Shown here one piece after another: positions 1 to 8,193 of a stretch of DNA of 64,000 bases; the stretch's first letter is position 1, and every line of letters begins with the position of its first letter. A program made the translations under genes and the position numbers. Origin of the DNA: Neisseria sicca (GTDB lineage Bacteria > Pseudomonadota > Gammaproteobacteria > Burkholderiales > Neisseriaceae); contig NZ_CP072524.1 of assembly GCF_017753665.1 (NCBI RefSeq), forward strand, positions 2,480,001 through 2,544,000. Direction: 5' to 3'. The notes below the pieces were generated by a model. That model was not told the origin of the DNA and made no database searches. It saw only the letters and a program-made list of their open reading frames with translations.

Positions 1-313
1 ATAAGGTGCTGTAATCGGGGATGCTCAGTTCGTCAAAACGGCAAAACAGGTTGAAATCGATGCGGGTGATGAGGCTGTGTTCGAGTTCGGGATCGGAGAG
101 GCTGTGCCATTGTCCGAGCAGGACGGCTTTGAACATGGACAACAGGGAATAGGCGGGACGGCCGCGGTGGTCTCGGACGTAACGGGTTCTTTGACGATTC
201 AGGTACTGCTCGATCGGCTGCCAATCAATCACCTGATCCAACTTCAATAATGGGAAGCGGTCGATGTGTTTGGCAATCATGGCTTGTGCGGTTTGCTGGA
301 AGAAGGTGCTCAT
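1..313 (-). CDS. IS1106-like (IS5 family) transposase, N-terminal part, cut by window edge
   Basis: The reverse strand encodes the first ~104 residues of the same DDE transposase found complete three times further on (8573, 15604 and 21031 starts); it begins MSTFFQQTAQAMIAKH and runs off the window at base 1. The start is the ATG at 313, used by the other copies. No stop or frameshift is seen in the visible part. Its terminal inverted repeat ends at 376. Whether the remainder is intact cannot be seen here. Confidence 0.88.
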   Translation of the reverse strand, partial: MSTFFQQTAQAMIAKHIDRFPLLKLDQVIDWQPIEQYLNRQRTRYVRDHRGRPAYSLLSMFKAVLLGQWHSLSDPELEHSLITRIDFNLFCRFDELSIPDYSTL

Positions 314-376
314 GAGAAATCCCCTAAATGTCTTGGTGGGAATTTAGGGGATTTTGGGGAATTTTGCAAAGGTCTC
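1..376 (-). mobile_element. IS1106-like insertion sequence, right part only
   Basis: The element ends at 376 with TTGCAAAGGTCTC, the reverse complement of the terminal repeat GAGACCTTTGCAA that bounds the other copies. Directly outside lies TCTGAAATATTTCAGACGAC, half of a paired uptake-sequence hairpin whose left arm is incomplete, so the insertion probably clipped a terminator. The left end lies outside the window. Confidence 0.88.
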
Positions 377-415
377 CTTCTGAAATATTTCAGACGACCT
401 CTCAGTGAATAAGGC

Positions 416-440
416 AAAAGCCTGAAATAATCAGGCTTTT
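416..440 (-). terminator. Rho-independent terminator of tRNA-Asn
   Basis: AAAAGCCTGA-AATAA-TCAGGCTTTT forms a perfect ten-base-pair stem with a five-base loop, just downstream (lower coordinates) of the leftward tRNA-Asn gene. On the transcribed strand the stem ends in U-rich sequence. Confidence 0.75.
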
Positions 441-445
441 ATAAT

Positions 446-521
446 TGGCTCCCCGACCTGGGCTCGAACCAGGGACCTGCGGATTAACAGTCCGTCGCTC
501 TACCGACTGAGCTATCGGGGA
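446..521 (-). tRNA. tRNA-Asn (anticodon GTT)
   Basis: Reverse-strand cloverleaf of 76 nt including an encoded CCA. The seven-base acceptor stem TCCCCGA pairs with TCGGGGA, the T loop is TTCGAGC, and the anticodon stem-loop reads GGACTGTTAATCC, giving anticodon GTT. A terminator hairpin follows at 416-440. Confidence 0.96.
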
Positions 522-617
522 AAGATTTCGGATTATAGAGAAAGAAGTAACTTACGTCAACACTATTTTAAAAAATACAATGGTGTAAGTTCCTAAAATA
601 CGGATAAATACCGGAAT

Positions 618-977
618 TTATAGAATTTCAGCAATATGCTTCGCAGCACGCTTGGCATCCAACAAAATCAAGCCCAGCTTACCGCTTTCTCTTGCCATCA
701 AAGCCAAAACCGCGTTTTCTCCTGCCTGACTCAGCAAAATATAACCAGTCTTCCCTTTCACCATAACCTGATCAAGCTCACCGCAAGCCAACTCATGGAC
801 GGAGCGGTTACCCAATGCCAACAATGTTGCTGACATCGCACCAACACGGTCTGCATTTAAATGCGACGGCAACATAGTTGCAATAGGCAAACCGTCAGTA
901 GAAATAACGGCTGAAGCAGTAATATCAGGAGAGGTATTATTCAAATCGCTTAATACAGAAATCAATAATTGTTGCAT
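618..977 (-). CDS. Roadblock/LC7 (MglB-like) domain protein
   Basis: A 119-residue protein that is essentially one roadblock/LC7 domain: a GLPIATMLP strand-turn-strand near residue 28, an alanine-rich helix around AMSATLLALG, then a strand pair ending in LALMA and a helix at the C terminus. Roadblock proteins usually form dimers that act on, or scaffold, small Ras-like GTPases such as MglA. A gene for such a GTPase lies two genes upstream in the same operon (1664-2200), which supports that role. It is the last gene of a five-gene leftward operon. The biochemical activity (GAP or scaffold) is inference. Confidence 0.8.
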   Translation of the reverse strand: MQQLLISVLSDLNNTSPDITASAVISTDGLPIATMLPSHLNADRVGAMSATLLALGNRSVHELACGELDQVMVKGKTGYILLSQAGENAVLALMARESGKLGLILLDAKRAAKHIAEIL

Positions 978-1016
978 ACATATTCCATTCTAAAATAATA
1001 ATCGGTATATAGTGTG

Positions 1017-1658
1017 TTAACGGCTGCCATAGCGGTGGTATAAAACTTTGACCAAGGTTACAAATGCCTCCTTGTTCAAGTCAGGCATACCGCCGATAAC
1101 CAAAATCAACTTGGTATTACCGATATATAAAGGGAAGAAAGTCAACTCACTTTGTCCTGAAGGATCGCAAATACCCCATGCATTATTATTAATATGCAGA
1201 TTATTACGGATTAATAGGCGATGGCTACTGTCCATCTTTGTTACTTCACTGGCCAAAAGCCCCAACTCTTCGGCAGCCTCGTGATGGAAATTCGCATTTG
1301 CAAAATACAATCCGTTCTCATCTGCCAATAATGCCTTACCTGAGCTTGAAAGTTGCTCCAATACAGAAGGCAATTGCTCGTCAGTAAGATGTATCTCCTC
1401 ATTACTGACATTTTCATCACCATACAGAAACTCAAGGCGTTGCAGGCGGTACAGCAAATTCAAAGCGGTATCAATATTACTGGTATCTGCCCATGCCAAA
1501 ATTTTCTCACTGCTGATAACCTCTGTCGGACTTGCCTTCAGCAAGCTATATAACAAAGTGCGGCTGGCACTGGGGGTATCACTCGTCACCGCATAATATG
1601 CCCCTGCCGGTGTAACTTTAGGATATAAATTTGATTGTAAAGAAAGAGTCGATTCCAT
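1017..1658 (-). CDS. Hypothetical protein with wHTH-like N-terminus and roadblock-like C-terminus
   Basis: I do not recognise a named family. The 213-residue protein seems to have two parts. Residues ~30-100 are helical and resemble a winged-helix domain (TLLYSLLKASP, ALNLLYRLQRLEFLYG). Residues ~110-210 read like a second roadblock fold: LLADENGLYFANANF, a long helix, two strand pairs and a final helix. It lies 5 bp downstream of the GTPase gene and 39 bp upstream of the roadblock gene, so it is very likely part of the same complex. The roadblock assignment of the C-terminal half is by eye and needs a profile search or structure prediction. Confidence 0.7.
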   Translation of the reverse strand: MESTLSLQSNLYPKVTPAGAYYAVTSDTPSASRTLLYSLLKASPTEVISSEKILAWADTSNIDTALNLLYRLQRLEFLYGDENVSNEEIHLTDEQLPSVLEQLSSSGKALLADENGLYFANANFHHEAAEELGLLASEVTKMDSSHRLLIRNNLHINNNAWGICDPSGQSELTFFPLYIGNTKLILVIGGMPDLNKEAFVTLVKVLYHRYGSR

Positions 1659-1663
1659 TTATT

Positions 1664-2200
1664 TTATACCTCTAAACCCGGGTCGATTGAGAACAACATT
1701 GCACTTACCAATTGTTTTACATCATCTTCTCTTCGAGCATCAATCTCAAATACCGGCACATTAAAATTATTTTGAGCCAAGTATTTCTGATAAACGTCAA
1801 CGCTTGGCAGTGATCGAATATCCATCTTAGTAACACCGACAACCAGCGGGGCTTTTTTCAATAATTCACGAAAAGCCTCTAAGAAAAATTGCAGGTCTTT
1901 TAGTGGGTTAGTACGGGTATTATCCAAAAGCAGAACCAAACCCATACTACCTTGACTTAAAATTTCCCACATAAAATTAAAACGTTCCTGCCCTGGTGTA
2001 CCATAAAGATGGACTTTCACCTCTTCATCCAAATGAATAACTCCATAATCCATTGCTACAGTAGTATAACCTTTTCGCACCAACGTCATATCGGAAGCTG
2101 ATGCGTCCGTTTGTACAGGAGGTTCATCCGACAAAGCTGAAATAGCTGTTGTTTTACCCACTCCGACCGGACCGGTAAAGATAATCTTATTTTCCTTCAT
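1664..2200 (-). CDS. Small Arf/MglA-like GTPase
   Basis: A 178-residue Ras-superfamily GTPase. The P-loop GPVGVGKTT lies near residue 10; the switch II region reads LYGTPGQERFNFMW; the base-recognition motif is VGVTKMD rather than canonical NKxD, as in many bacterial Arf/Srp-beta-like GTPases. It lacks a signal peptide or lipidation site and should be cytoplasmic. Bacterial relatives act with roadblock proteins in polarity switching (MglA/MglB) and in actinobacterial conservons. It is flanked by the receiver-like gene (12 bp upstream) and the wHTH/roadblock-like gene. Confidence 0.88.
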   Translation of the reverse strand: MKENKIIFTGPVGVGKTTAISALSDEPPVQTDASASDMTLVRKGYTTVAMDYGVIHLDEEVKVHLYGTPGQERFNFMWEILSQGSMGLVLLLDNTRTNPLKDLQFFLEAFRELLKKAPLVVGVTKMDIRSLPSVDVYQKYLAQNNFNVPVFEIDARREDDVKQLVSAMLFSIDPGLEV

Positions 2201-2212
2201 TACATGTCCTTC

Positions 2213-3307
2213 TTATCGTTTTCCCAATAACTTACGCATCAATCGTTGCAGCAGTCCGCGTGGTTGCTCTTGCGACGGTCCTGCAATCTTCTCGGCATCT
2301 TTTACCATCTGACTATCAGGCACATTGCTATTTACATCAACTTGTTCGGAAACGTTGGTCTGATTGTGTGCGTATTCAGTGTCCGTTGCCAAGAAACCAG
2401 TTACAGAGGTAGCTGCAAGATAATTCAATATATCGGGCATCTCCAACGGCATAACCTTATAGAGGATATTCAGATTAACCGATGTTTTAGTCAGAAAGGC
2501 GGACAGCCTCATAGATTCAGGCACAGGAGCCAGCCTGGTCAGATTGGGCCAACGTTTCAATGTAAAAATAGTTTGAGGCGTCATCGGATAAATCAGACGA
2601 CCTTGTGCGGTCCAAATCGCCATCTGCCACAGACAAGACATAATGGTAACTTTGGCTTTTTCCTTCCATTGAGGATTGTCAGGCACTACTTTGCATACCA
2701 CAGAAAGATTGTCGTCTTTGCAAAGGCTCTCCAAATCATGCGCATTAACAGTCAACAAAACACGCTGAATACTTGGGAAAACTATCAATACTGGCTTACC
2801 TTCATGTAAAACAGCAATATCCTGATGACCTTGACTAGCGAATTTCAATGCTCCCAACAATCCTTTATTCGGGTTAAATCGTTTGATTGTTGCTTTTCGC
2901 TCTCCTTCGGCACCACCATTACCCTGAGTATTTTGTTTTGCTGTCTCACTATCAGCGGGATTAAAAACATTGCCTCCTTGAGCTAAACTTCTCAATACAG
3001 GAAACAAGGTATCGAATTTGACTGGCTTAGGGAGATATGGCGTCTCCACAGAAGGTTCTTGTGAGCAAAACATCGCAACTGGAATATCGGAATATTCGAT
3101 TTTCAACGTTTTCCAAGTCTCAATACCGTCAGCCGTATCTGTATCTACCAGAACCAAATCCGGCTTTTCAACAGAATCAGTACCGATGATTTGATAATTC
3201 GTCGTATTGTGCATTTTGAAAGCCATACGGAATACAGCTTCCTGCTGCTCATCCATATCACGAAGCATAACCCGTATGGTTTTAATTTTAGGTAACAGAT
3301 TGTCCAT
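2213..3307 (-). CDS. Receiver-like domain protein of unknown function
   Basis: A 364-residue cytoplasmic protein. The first ~110 residues resemble a response-regulator receiver: IRVMLRDMDEQ at the first strand, DLVLVDTDT where the phospho-acceptor Asp would be, PVAMFCS at strand four, and YLPKPVKFDTLFPVL carrying the conserved Lys-Pro. The acidic pocket looks degenerate, so phosphorylation is uncertain. The C-terminal 220 residues, with a Gly/Asn-rich linker near 130, match nothing I recognise. It ends in a basic tail (LLQRLMRKLLGKR). It sits between the FimV-like gene and the GTPase gene in one operon and may feed a signal into the GTPase module; that is inference. Confidence 0.72.
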   Translation of the reverse strand: MDNLLPKIKTIRVMLRDMDEQQEAVFRMAFKMHNTTNYQIIGTDSVEKPDLVLVDTDTADGIETWKTLKIEYSDIPVAMFCSQEPSVETPYLPKPVKFDTLFPVLRSLAQGGNVFNPADSETAKQNTQGNGGAEGERKATIKRFNPNKGLLGALKFASQGHQDIAVLHEGKPVLIVFPSIQRVLLTVNAHDLESLCKDDNLSVVCKVVPDNPQWKEKAKVTIMSCLWQMAIWTAQGRLIYPMTPQTIFTLKRWPNLTRLAPVPESMRLSAFLTKTSVNLNILYKVMPLEMPDILNYLAATSVTGFLATDTEYAHNQTNVSEQVDVNSNVPDSQMVKDAEKIAGPSQEQPRGLLQRLMRKLLGKR

Positions 3308-3331
3308 AGATGGTACTCTCTAAATGTTATT

Positions 3332-4783
3332 TTATTTTTTTGAATATTGATTTACGCGTTGAAGCAAGCGGCTCATAGCCAAAATAACCTCTTCCGGCAA
3401 ACTGACAACCCGTTCACGCAAGATACGTAAGAACTGTTCCAAACGTGCCCAGTCTTCAACTCTTTCGTAAAGATCAAACAACATGATATATAACTGAGAC
3501 TCTTGCGGATATTGCAGTACAGCCTGCTCTAAAGTATCAACAGCCAAATCCAACTGACCATACATCAATAAGGACTCGACTTCTTTTAGAGCCTCATCAG
3601 CAGGTGATGAATTCATGCTGATAACGGACGAGTCTTTTTGTACCAAATCTCGGTATTTCGCTTTCATTTGCAAAGAAGTGGGCTGTAAATAACCTCTGGC
3701 CAAACCAATTTCTTTCACGCGATTCTCATTTGGTCCCTTTTCCAAATCATCAAAAACCTCATGGTAACCTAGACTATATCCCCAGCCGAGCATCCGTTCT
3801 TTCACTTGGCGGCCATATTGTCCGAGTGAGTGATAAAGCTTCCATAAATGTTGCGCGAACTGACCAATTTCTTCATTTTGGTAGTCCAACTTCAAAGCAT
3901 CAATAATTAAGCTGGCAGGTTTTGGAGAGGTTTGAATAGCACGGTTGTATTGTTGTACTGCTGTTTTATAATCAACCTTATCCTTCAAAATTTTCGCACC
4001 ATGCTCAGGCTTAACAAATCCAATGACTGCACCCATTTCCTCGGGGGTGATGTCATTAAATTCTTTTTTCCCTAACACAATTAAAGAACGTTTTGAAGCT
4101 TGAGAAGTTGGAGAAGTGTGCTGAACATCATCTGAAGAAGTTGAATCCGATTCTGAAGAATCTTCGATTCCTGAAGGTTCACCAATTCTGCGCTCAATTT
4201 CCTGCAAGCTCCATCTCAAACGCTCCTCAGCCAAAACACGCAGGCGCAAGTGCGTCGGCTCAGTCATTAAACCAACCTTAACGTATTCAGCCAAACTCTC
4301 CTCGGACAAAACCAATCCGTGTTTTTCCAACGCATCAGCCAACATATCGACATTGCCTACGCGGAGGCTCAACCCGATTAATTCATGAACCAGCTTTTCG
4401 GGAGCCCCATCGCCCAACCCGTTCAGATACCCTGCCAAAGACTCTGCAGCCTTGCTTTCATAACCGAACTGTTTGTACACCTGATATTCAGTCAGAGGAT
4501 CGACTTCCTGAGCAGATACTGATGCCGTTGAACCCGAAGTCTCGCCACCACCCCATTCCCAATCCTGTTGTTCAGTATCAGAAACAGACTGATTGACCTG
4601 ATCCATCCAATCCGGAGTAACAGCATCCTCATCTTTTTGATTTGGTTTGTTATGATGTATTGATGATTTGGCAACCTTAGTTGTTTTTTTATGTGTCGTT
4701 CCGCTTTGCTTGAAACGGACAAACAACAATACAACCAACAAAAGCGCCAACAATACGATTAAAAGTGAATAATCCAAGAACAC
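3332..4783 (-). CDS. Membrane-anchored FimV-like TPR protein
   Basis: A 483-residue protein with one N-terminal transmembrane helix (residues ~4-22, LLIVLLALLLVVLLFV), a basic stop-transfer stretch, an acidic linker, then helical repeats. Residues ~95-120 (DPLTEYQVYKQFGYESKAAE) and the C-terminal ~70 residues (ALKEVESLLMYGQLDLAVDTL) resemble the TPR-like repeats of the cytoplasmic region of FimV/TspA polar hub proteins. A LysM domain is absent. First gene of the leftward operon 4783-618, so it probably provides the membrane anchor of the module. The FimV relationship is by motif only. Confidence 0.7.
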   Translation of the reverse strand: MFLDYSLLIVLLALLLVVLLFVRFKQSGTTHKKTTKVAKSSIHHNKPNQKDEDAVTPDWMDQVNQSVSDTEQQDWEWGGGETSGSTASVSAQEVDPLTEYQVYKQFGYESKAAESLAGYLNGLGDGAPEKLVHELIGLSLRVGNVDMLADALEKHGLVLSEESLAEYVKVGLMTEPTHLRLRVLAEERLRWSLQEIERRIGEPSGIEDSSESDSTSSDDVQHTSPTSQASKRSLIVLGKKEFNDITPEEMGAVIGFVKPEHGAKILKDKVDYKTAVQQYNRAIQTSPKPASLIIDALKLDYQNEEIGQFAQHLWKLYHSLGQYGRQVKERMLGWGYSLGYHEVFDDLEKGPNENRVKEIGLARGYLQPTSLQMKAKYRDLVQKDSSVISMNSSPADEALKEVESLLMYGQLDLAVDTLEQAVLQYPQESQLYIMLFDLYERVEDWARLEQFLRILRERVVSLPEEVILAMSRLLQRVNQYSKK

Positions 4784-4928
4784 CTCCCGTTACTGTGGAG
4801 CAGCAAACAAACTATATTTTATATTCATATCCGGCAACCATCAAAATTGCCGAATCATCTTATTTTCTGAGTGAATTATGATAACATGATTCAACCGATA
4901 ATTACATAAAAAACCATTTTGCAAATAC

Positions 4929-6275
4929 CTATATACCATTTTCCAAATCGAAGACACCTATAGATTCGACATGCGAAGTCTGTGCAAACATATTCATTAC
5001 GCCTGCAAATTTCAGCCTATAACCCTTATTTACCAATACTTCCGCATCTCTGGCAAAGGTTGCCGGATTGCAAGAAACATATACTATCTTTACCGGCAAA
5101 TACGGAGCATGTAGTGATTTGACAACAGCATAGGCACCACCTCTCGGGGGATCAAGCAACATCTTGTCGAATTGACCCCATGACGCTACCACAACCTCAT
5201 CTGTTTCAAACAAATCCGCTTCAAAGAAGGATACCCTATCGGAACAACCGTTAGCCGAAGCATTGTTTCGTGCTCGCTTAACCAACGAACCTTCACCTTC
5301 GATTCCAACCACTTCAGCCCCACTTTTTGCCATAGGAATACTGAAGTTTCCAAGCCCGCAAAACAAATCTGCAATACGCTCGTTTTTCTGAATATCTAGA
5401 AGTTTCAAAGCCCTGCCAACCATCACTCCATTTAAGCCTGCATTAATCTGGGTAAAATCCCCGGGTTTGTACGGCATTTCAACCTCAAACTCAGGTAAAG
5501 CATATCCCAAAGGCTGACAATCTTTCGGATAGAATGGCTGGGCCTCCTGTCTTCGGGCTTGCAGCCAAATCTGCCACTGTTTTTTCTCATGACCGAATAT
5601 CGTATCAAACCATTTTTCAAGTTGTCTCAATTTTTGACTAGGCGGTTTTTTTCCGGAACAAATGTTCAAAACCGTTAGTTTTTCGCTATTAAAAAACTCA
5701 ATGAATAGCAAATCCAAATCTATCAAACTTTGCAACATTTGCTTTATTTTTGGCAACTTCTCAGAAATATGAGCCGGCAACACCATACATGAATCGACAT
5801 CAATCACTTCATGACTCTTTTTTGCCTTAAAACCGATTTTCAGACGACCACCTGCATCCTTTGAAATACTCAGTCTGGCACGCTCCCGATAATGCCATGG
5901 TGTTCCATATATAGCTGGGAGAATCTGCTTGGGTCGGATTTTGCCGATGCGTTCCAACTGCTCTTCCATAATGCGTTGTTTAAATGCAATCTGGGCTGTC
6001 GAATCAATGTGCTGTATTGAACAACCACCGCATGTATCAAAATACCTACACTTCGGCTCAACTCGATTTTCCGAATATCGGGTGATGTCAATGACCCGTG
6101 CCTCATCAAATTGTTTTTTTGAACGGATGATTTCAAACCGTACCCGCTCACCCGGTATCGCTCCTTCAATAAACAATGCCTTACCATTAACGCGCGCGAC
6201 ACCTCTTCCTTCATAATCCAAAGAAAAAATATCCGCCTCGCCCTCATATTGCCTGTTATCTGTCCGCATCTTCAT
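4929..6275 (-). CDS. rlmD: 23S rRNA (uracil-1939-C5)-methyltransferase RlmD
   Basis: A RumA/TrmA-family methyltransferase of about 448 residues. An N-terminal TRAM domain (DYEGRGVARVNGKALFIEG) is followed by Fe-S cluster cysteines in CRYFDTCGGCS with the fourth cysteine in DSCMVLP. The SAM-binding motif is DLFCGLGNF, and the catalytic Cys sits in YVSCNPATF with general base Glu in HVESIG near the end. It uses SAM to form m5U in 23S rRNA. The reading frame stays open to 6344; I took the ATG at 6275 (MKMRTDNRQ), with 6269 equally possible because neither has a strong ribosome binding site. Single gene, divergent from the L,D-transpeptidase. Confidence 0.92.
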   Translation of the reverse strand: MKMRTDNRQYEGEADIFSLDYEGRGVARVNGKALFIEGAIPGERVRFEIIRSKKQFDEARVIDITRYSENRVEPKCRYFDTCGGCSIQHIDSTAQIAFKQRIMEEQLERIGKIRPKQILPAIYGTPWHYRERARLSISKDAGGRLKIGFKAKKSHEVIDVDSCMVLPAHISEKLPKIKQMLQSLIDLDLLFIEFFNSEKLTVLNICSGKKPPSQKLRQLEKWFDTIFGHEKKQWQIWLQARRQEAQPFYPKDCQPLGYALPEFEVEMPYKPGDFTQINAGLNGVMVGRALKLLDIQKNERIADLFCGLGNFSIPMAKSGAEVVGIEGEGSLVKRARNNASANGCSDRVSFFEADLFETDEVVVASWGQFDKMLLDPPRGGAYAVVKSLHAPYLPVKIVYVSCNPATFARDAEVLVNKGYRLKFAGVMNMFAQTSHVESIGVFDLENGI

Positions 6276-6401
6276 CAAGAAAATCCATTTTGCCCGACAG
6301 GGCACATTTTGTTTGCAAAAACGCATATTCTCGCACAAAACCAAAAAGATTCAGGTATGATTGCCCGAAATATTTCCTCCCCCCTTTTTAAATTTTAAAA
6401 C

Positions 6402-7400
6402 ATGAAAAAAATTCTCTTCAGTACAAGCCTTGCAGCTTTGGCCGCCTACGCAACTGCCAACACACCTGTTCCTGATGTTTCCCCCGTCTCACAAGGTCAA
6501 CATGTTGTCATCAACATTCCGCAACAGCGTCTGTTCCTCTATACCGACGGACAATTAACAAAAATTTATCCCGTTGCTGTCGGCAAAGCCATGACCCAAA
6601 CCAACCTTGGGGAACACAAAATCGGAGCCAAAGCTTTTAATCCTACTTGGCACATTCCGAAATCTATTCAAAAAGAACGCGGAGACGGCGTCAAATCCGT
6701 ACCGCCCGGCCCCAATAATCCTCTGGGTCCTGTCTTTGTCCGCTTGGGCGATCCGAAATTCAGTTTGGGCATTCACGGCACGAACGCGCCTGCCAGCGTA
6801 CCGGGTGTCCGCAGCCACGGTTGCGTGCGCATGAAGTCTCCGGATGCGCTTGAATTTGCAAAAACCATCGCAACCGGCGCCCCTGCTTCTGTTATTTACC
6901 AACTTGCCAGCCTCAACGAAGATGCCAATAAAAATCTTTGGCTGGCTGCATATCGCGATCCTTACAATAAAAAGAACCTCGATACCGATGCCCTGAAAAA
7001 AAGTATTGCCGCTTGGGCTAAGGCGCACGGCAAAACGATTAATGCCGCCCGTATTGATGCAATTTTGAAGGCGCGTACCGGGGCGACAAACTGTTTGACC
7101 TGTGCTAAAGGCGTCAAATTGAAAACCCCGCTGAAATCCTTGGCATGGATGAGTGGCTCCAGTGCCTTCAGCAAACCGAAAGTCATGCCGAAACCCGCCC
7201 CTGTGAAAGATGAAGTATTGCCTACCGGTTCTGAAATCGAAATAGATGCCGAAGATACTCCGACTCCGAAAGCAGCTTCGGAATACTCGCCGAGAAAACC
7301 CAAAGCTGCCGAATACACCCCTCCGCCGGCAGCTTCTACACCTTCCTATCCAAAATATGATCTGCCGGCAGACGGAGATCCTACTTCATTGCTGTTTTAA
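6402..7400 (+). CDS. Secreted L,D-transpeptidase (YkuD domain)
   Basis: A 332-residue protein with a cleavable signal peptide (MKKILFSTSLAALAAYATA). The YkuD domain spans residues ~30-160. It begins with VVINIPQQRLFLYTDG and contains GIHGTNAPASVPGVRSHGCVRM, the HG...SHGC(V/I)R catalytic signature with Cys nucleophile. Such enzymes make 3-3 peptidoglycan cross-links or attach proteins to peptidoglycan in the periplasm; which one cannot be told. The C-terminal ~90 residues are Pro/Lys/Ala-rich and likely disordered. Two further cysteines (CLTC, near residue 230) could form a disulfide. A paired uptake-sequence terminator follows. Confidence 0.9.
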   Translation: MKKILFSTSLAALAAYATANTPVPDVSPVSQGQHVVINIPQQRLFLYTDGQLTKIYPVAVGKAMTQTNLGEHKIGAKAFNPTWHIPKSIQKERGDGVKSVPPGPNNPLGPVFVRLGDPKFSLGIHGTNAPASVPGVRSHGCVRMKSPDALEFAKTIATGAPASVIYQLASLNEDANKNLWLAAYRDPYNKKNLDTDALKKSIAAWAKAHGKTINAARIDAILKARTGATNCLTCAKGVKLKTPLKSLAWMSGSSAFSKPKVMPKPAPVKDEVLPTGSEIEIDAEDTPTPKAASEYSPRKPKAAEYTPPPAASTPSYPKYDLPADGDPTSLLF

Positions 7401-7493
7401 GTAGAGATTGCCCTATAACTGTTTAAAATAGAATAGGTTGCTCACCATTTATTCTGCATGAACAGGAATAACCGTTAGGTAAGTTGCCTTTAT

Positions 7494-7538
7494 AAGGTCG
7501 TCTGAAAACTTGTCTTCCATGTTTTCAGACGACTTTTC
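7494..7538 (+). terminator. Paired-uptake-sequence terminator after the L,D-transpeptidase
   Basis: AAGGTCGTCTGAAAAC and GTTTTCAGACGACTTTT are inverted around an 11-base loop and end in a T run, the usual neisserial terminator built from two DNA uptake sequences. Confidence 0.8.
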
Positions 7539-7541
7539 TTT

Positions 7542-7648
7542 TATAGTGGATTAAATTTAAATCAGGACAAGGCGACGAAGCCGCAGACAGTACAAATAGT
7601 ACGGCAAGGCGAGGCAACGCCGTACTGGTTTAAATTTAATCCACTATA
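7542..7648. repeat. Correia element (short form, 107 bp)
   Basis: Bounded by TATAGTGGATTAAATTTAAA and its inverse TTTAAATTTAATCCACTATA, with the typical interior including GCAGACAGTACAAATAGTAC. The outer TA matches the TA target duplication of these non-autonomous repeats. It lies between the terminator at 7494-7538 and the IS1106 mosaic. Confidence 0.9.
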
Positions 7649-7679
7649 TATATGTCGGTACCGTTTCGTATTACTCATA

Positions 7680-8012
7680 GAGACCTTTGCAAAAAAGCCC
7701 CTCCTTCGACAGCCGAAACCCAAACACAGGTTTTCAGCTATTTTTCCCCCTAACACCTCCTGATTTTACCCAAATGCCCCCTGAATCCTCCCCGAATACC
7801 TGATAATCAGGCATCCGGACCGCCTTTTAGGCGGCAACAGGCACACTTAGCCTGTTAGCCTCTTTCAACAGGTTTAAACACATCGCCTTCAGATGGCTTT
7901 GCGCACTCACTTTACACAGACCAAAATAGGCTGCCCGGGCGTAGCAGAATTTGCGGTGCAACGTACCGAAGCTTTGTTCGACCACATAACGGGTCTTCGA
8001 CAAATACCGGTT
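7680..8012 (-). mobile_element. IS1106-like fragment (3' part, reverse orientation)
   Basis: Starts with the terminal repeat GAGACCTTTGCAAAA and continues through the conserved 3' non-coding region and the last ~62 codons of the transposase (stop at 7827), breaking off at the codons for RYLSK where a MITE-like element begins (8013). It differs from the intact copies at many positions, so it is older. Together with the fragment at 8194-8514 it forms an inverted repeat around the MITE. Confidence 0.82.
7827..8012 (-). pseudogene. IS1106-like transposase, C-terminal remnant
   Basis: Encodes RYLSKTRYVVEQSFGTLHRK through ANRLSVPVAA and stop, equal to the last ~62 residues of the 335-residue transposase. 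Only the last part of the DDE domain (with the conserved YVVEQSFGTLHR helix) remains, so it cannot be active. Confidence 0.8.
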
Positions 8013-8193
8013 GAGCCCTTTGCAAAAATAGTCTGCTAACGAAATTTGACGCATAAAAATGCACTAAAAAATTTTCAATTGACTAAAACCTTCCTAATAT
8101 TGAGCAAAAAGTAGGAAAAATCAGAAAGGTTTTGCATTTTGAAAATGAGATTGAGCATAAAATTTTAGTAACCTATGTTATTGCAAAGGTCTC
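8013..8193. mobile_element. MITE-like 181-bp element with IS5-type ends
   Basis: Begins GAGCCCTTTGCAAAAATAG and ends TTATTGCAAAGGTCTC, so its ends are imperfect inverted repeats matching the IS1106 terminus (GAGACCTTTGCAA). The AT-rich interior resembles neither IS1106 nor other sequence here and holds no credible gene. It separates two oppositely oriented IS1106 fragments. No target duplication is visible. I infer a non-autonomous element mobilised by an IS5-family transposase. Confidence 0.6.
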
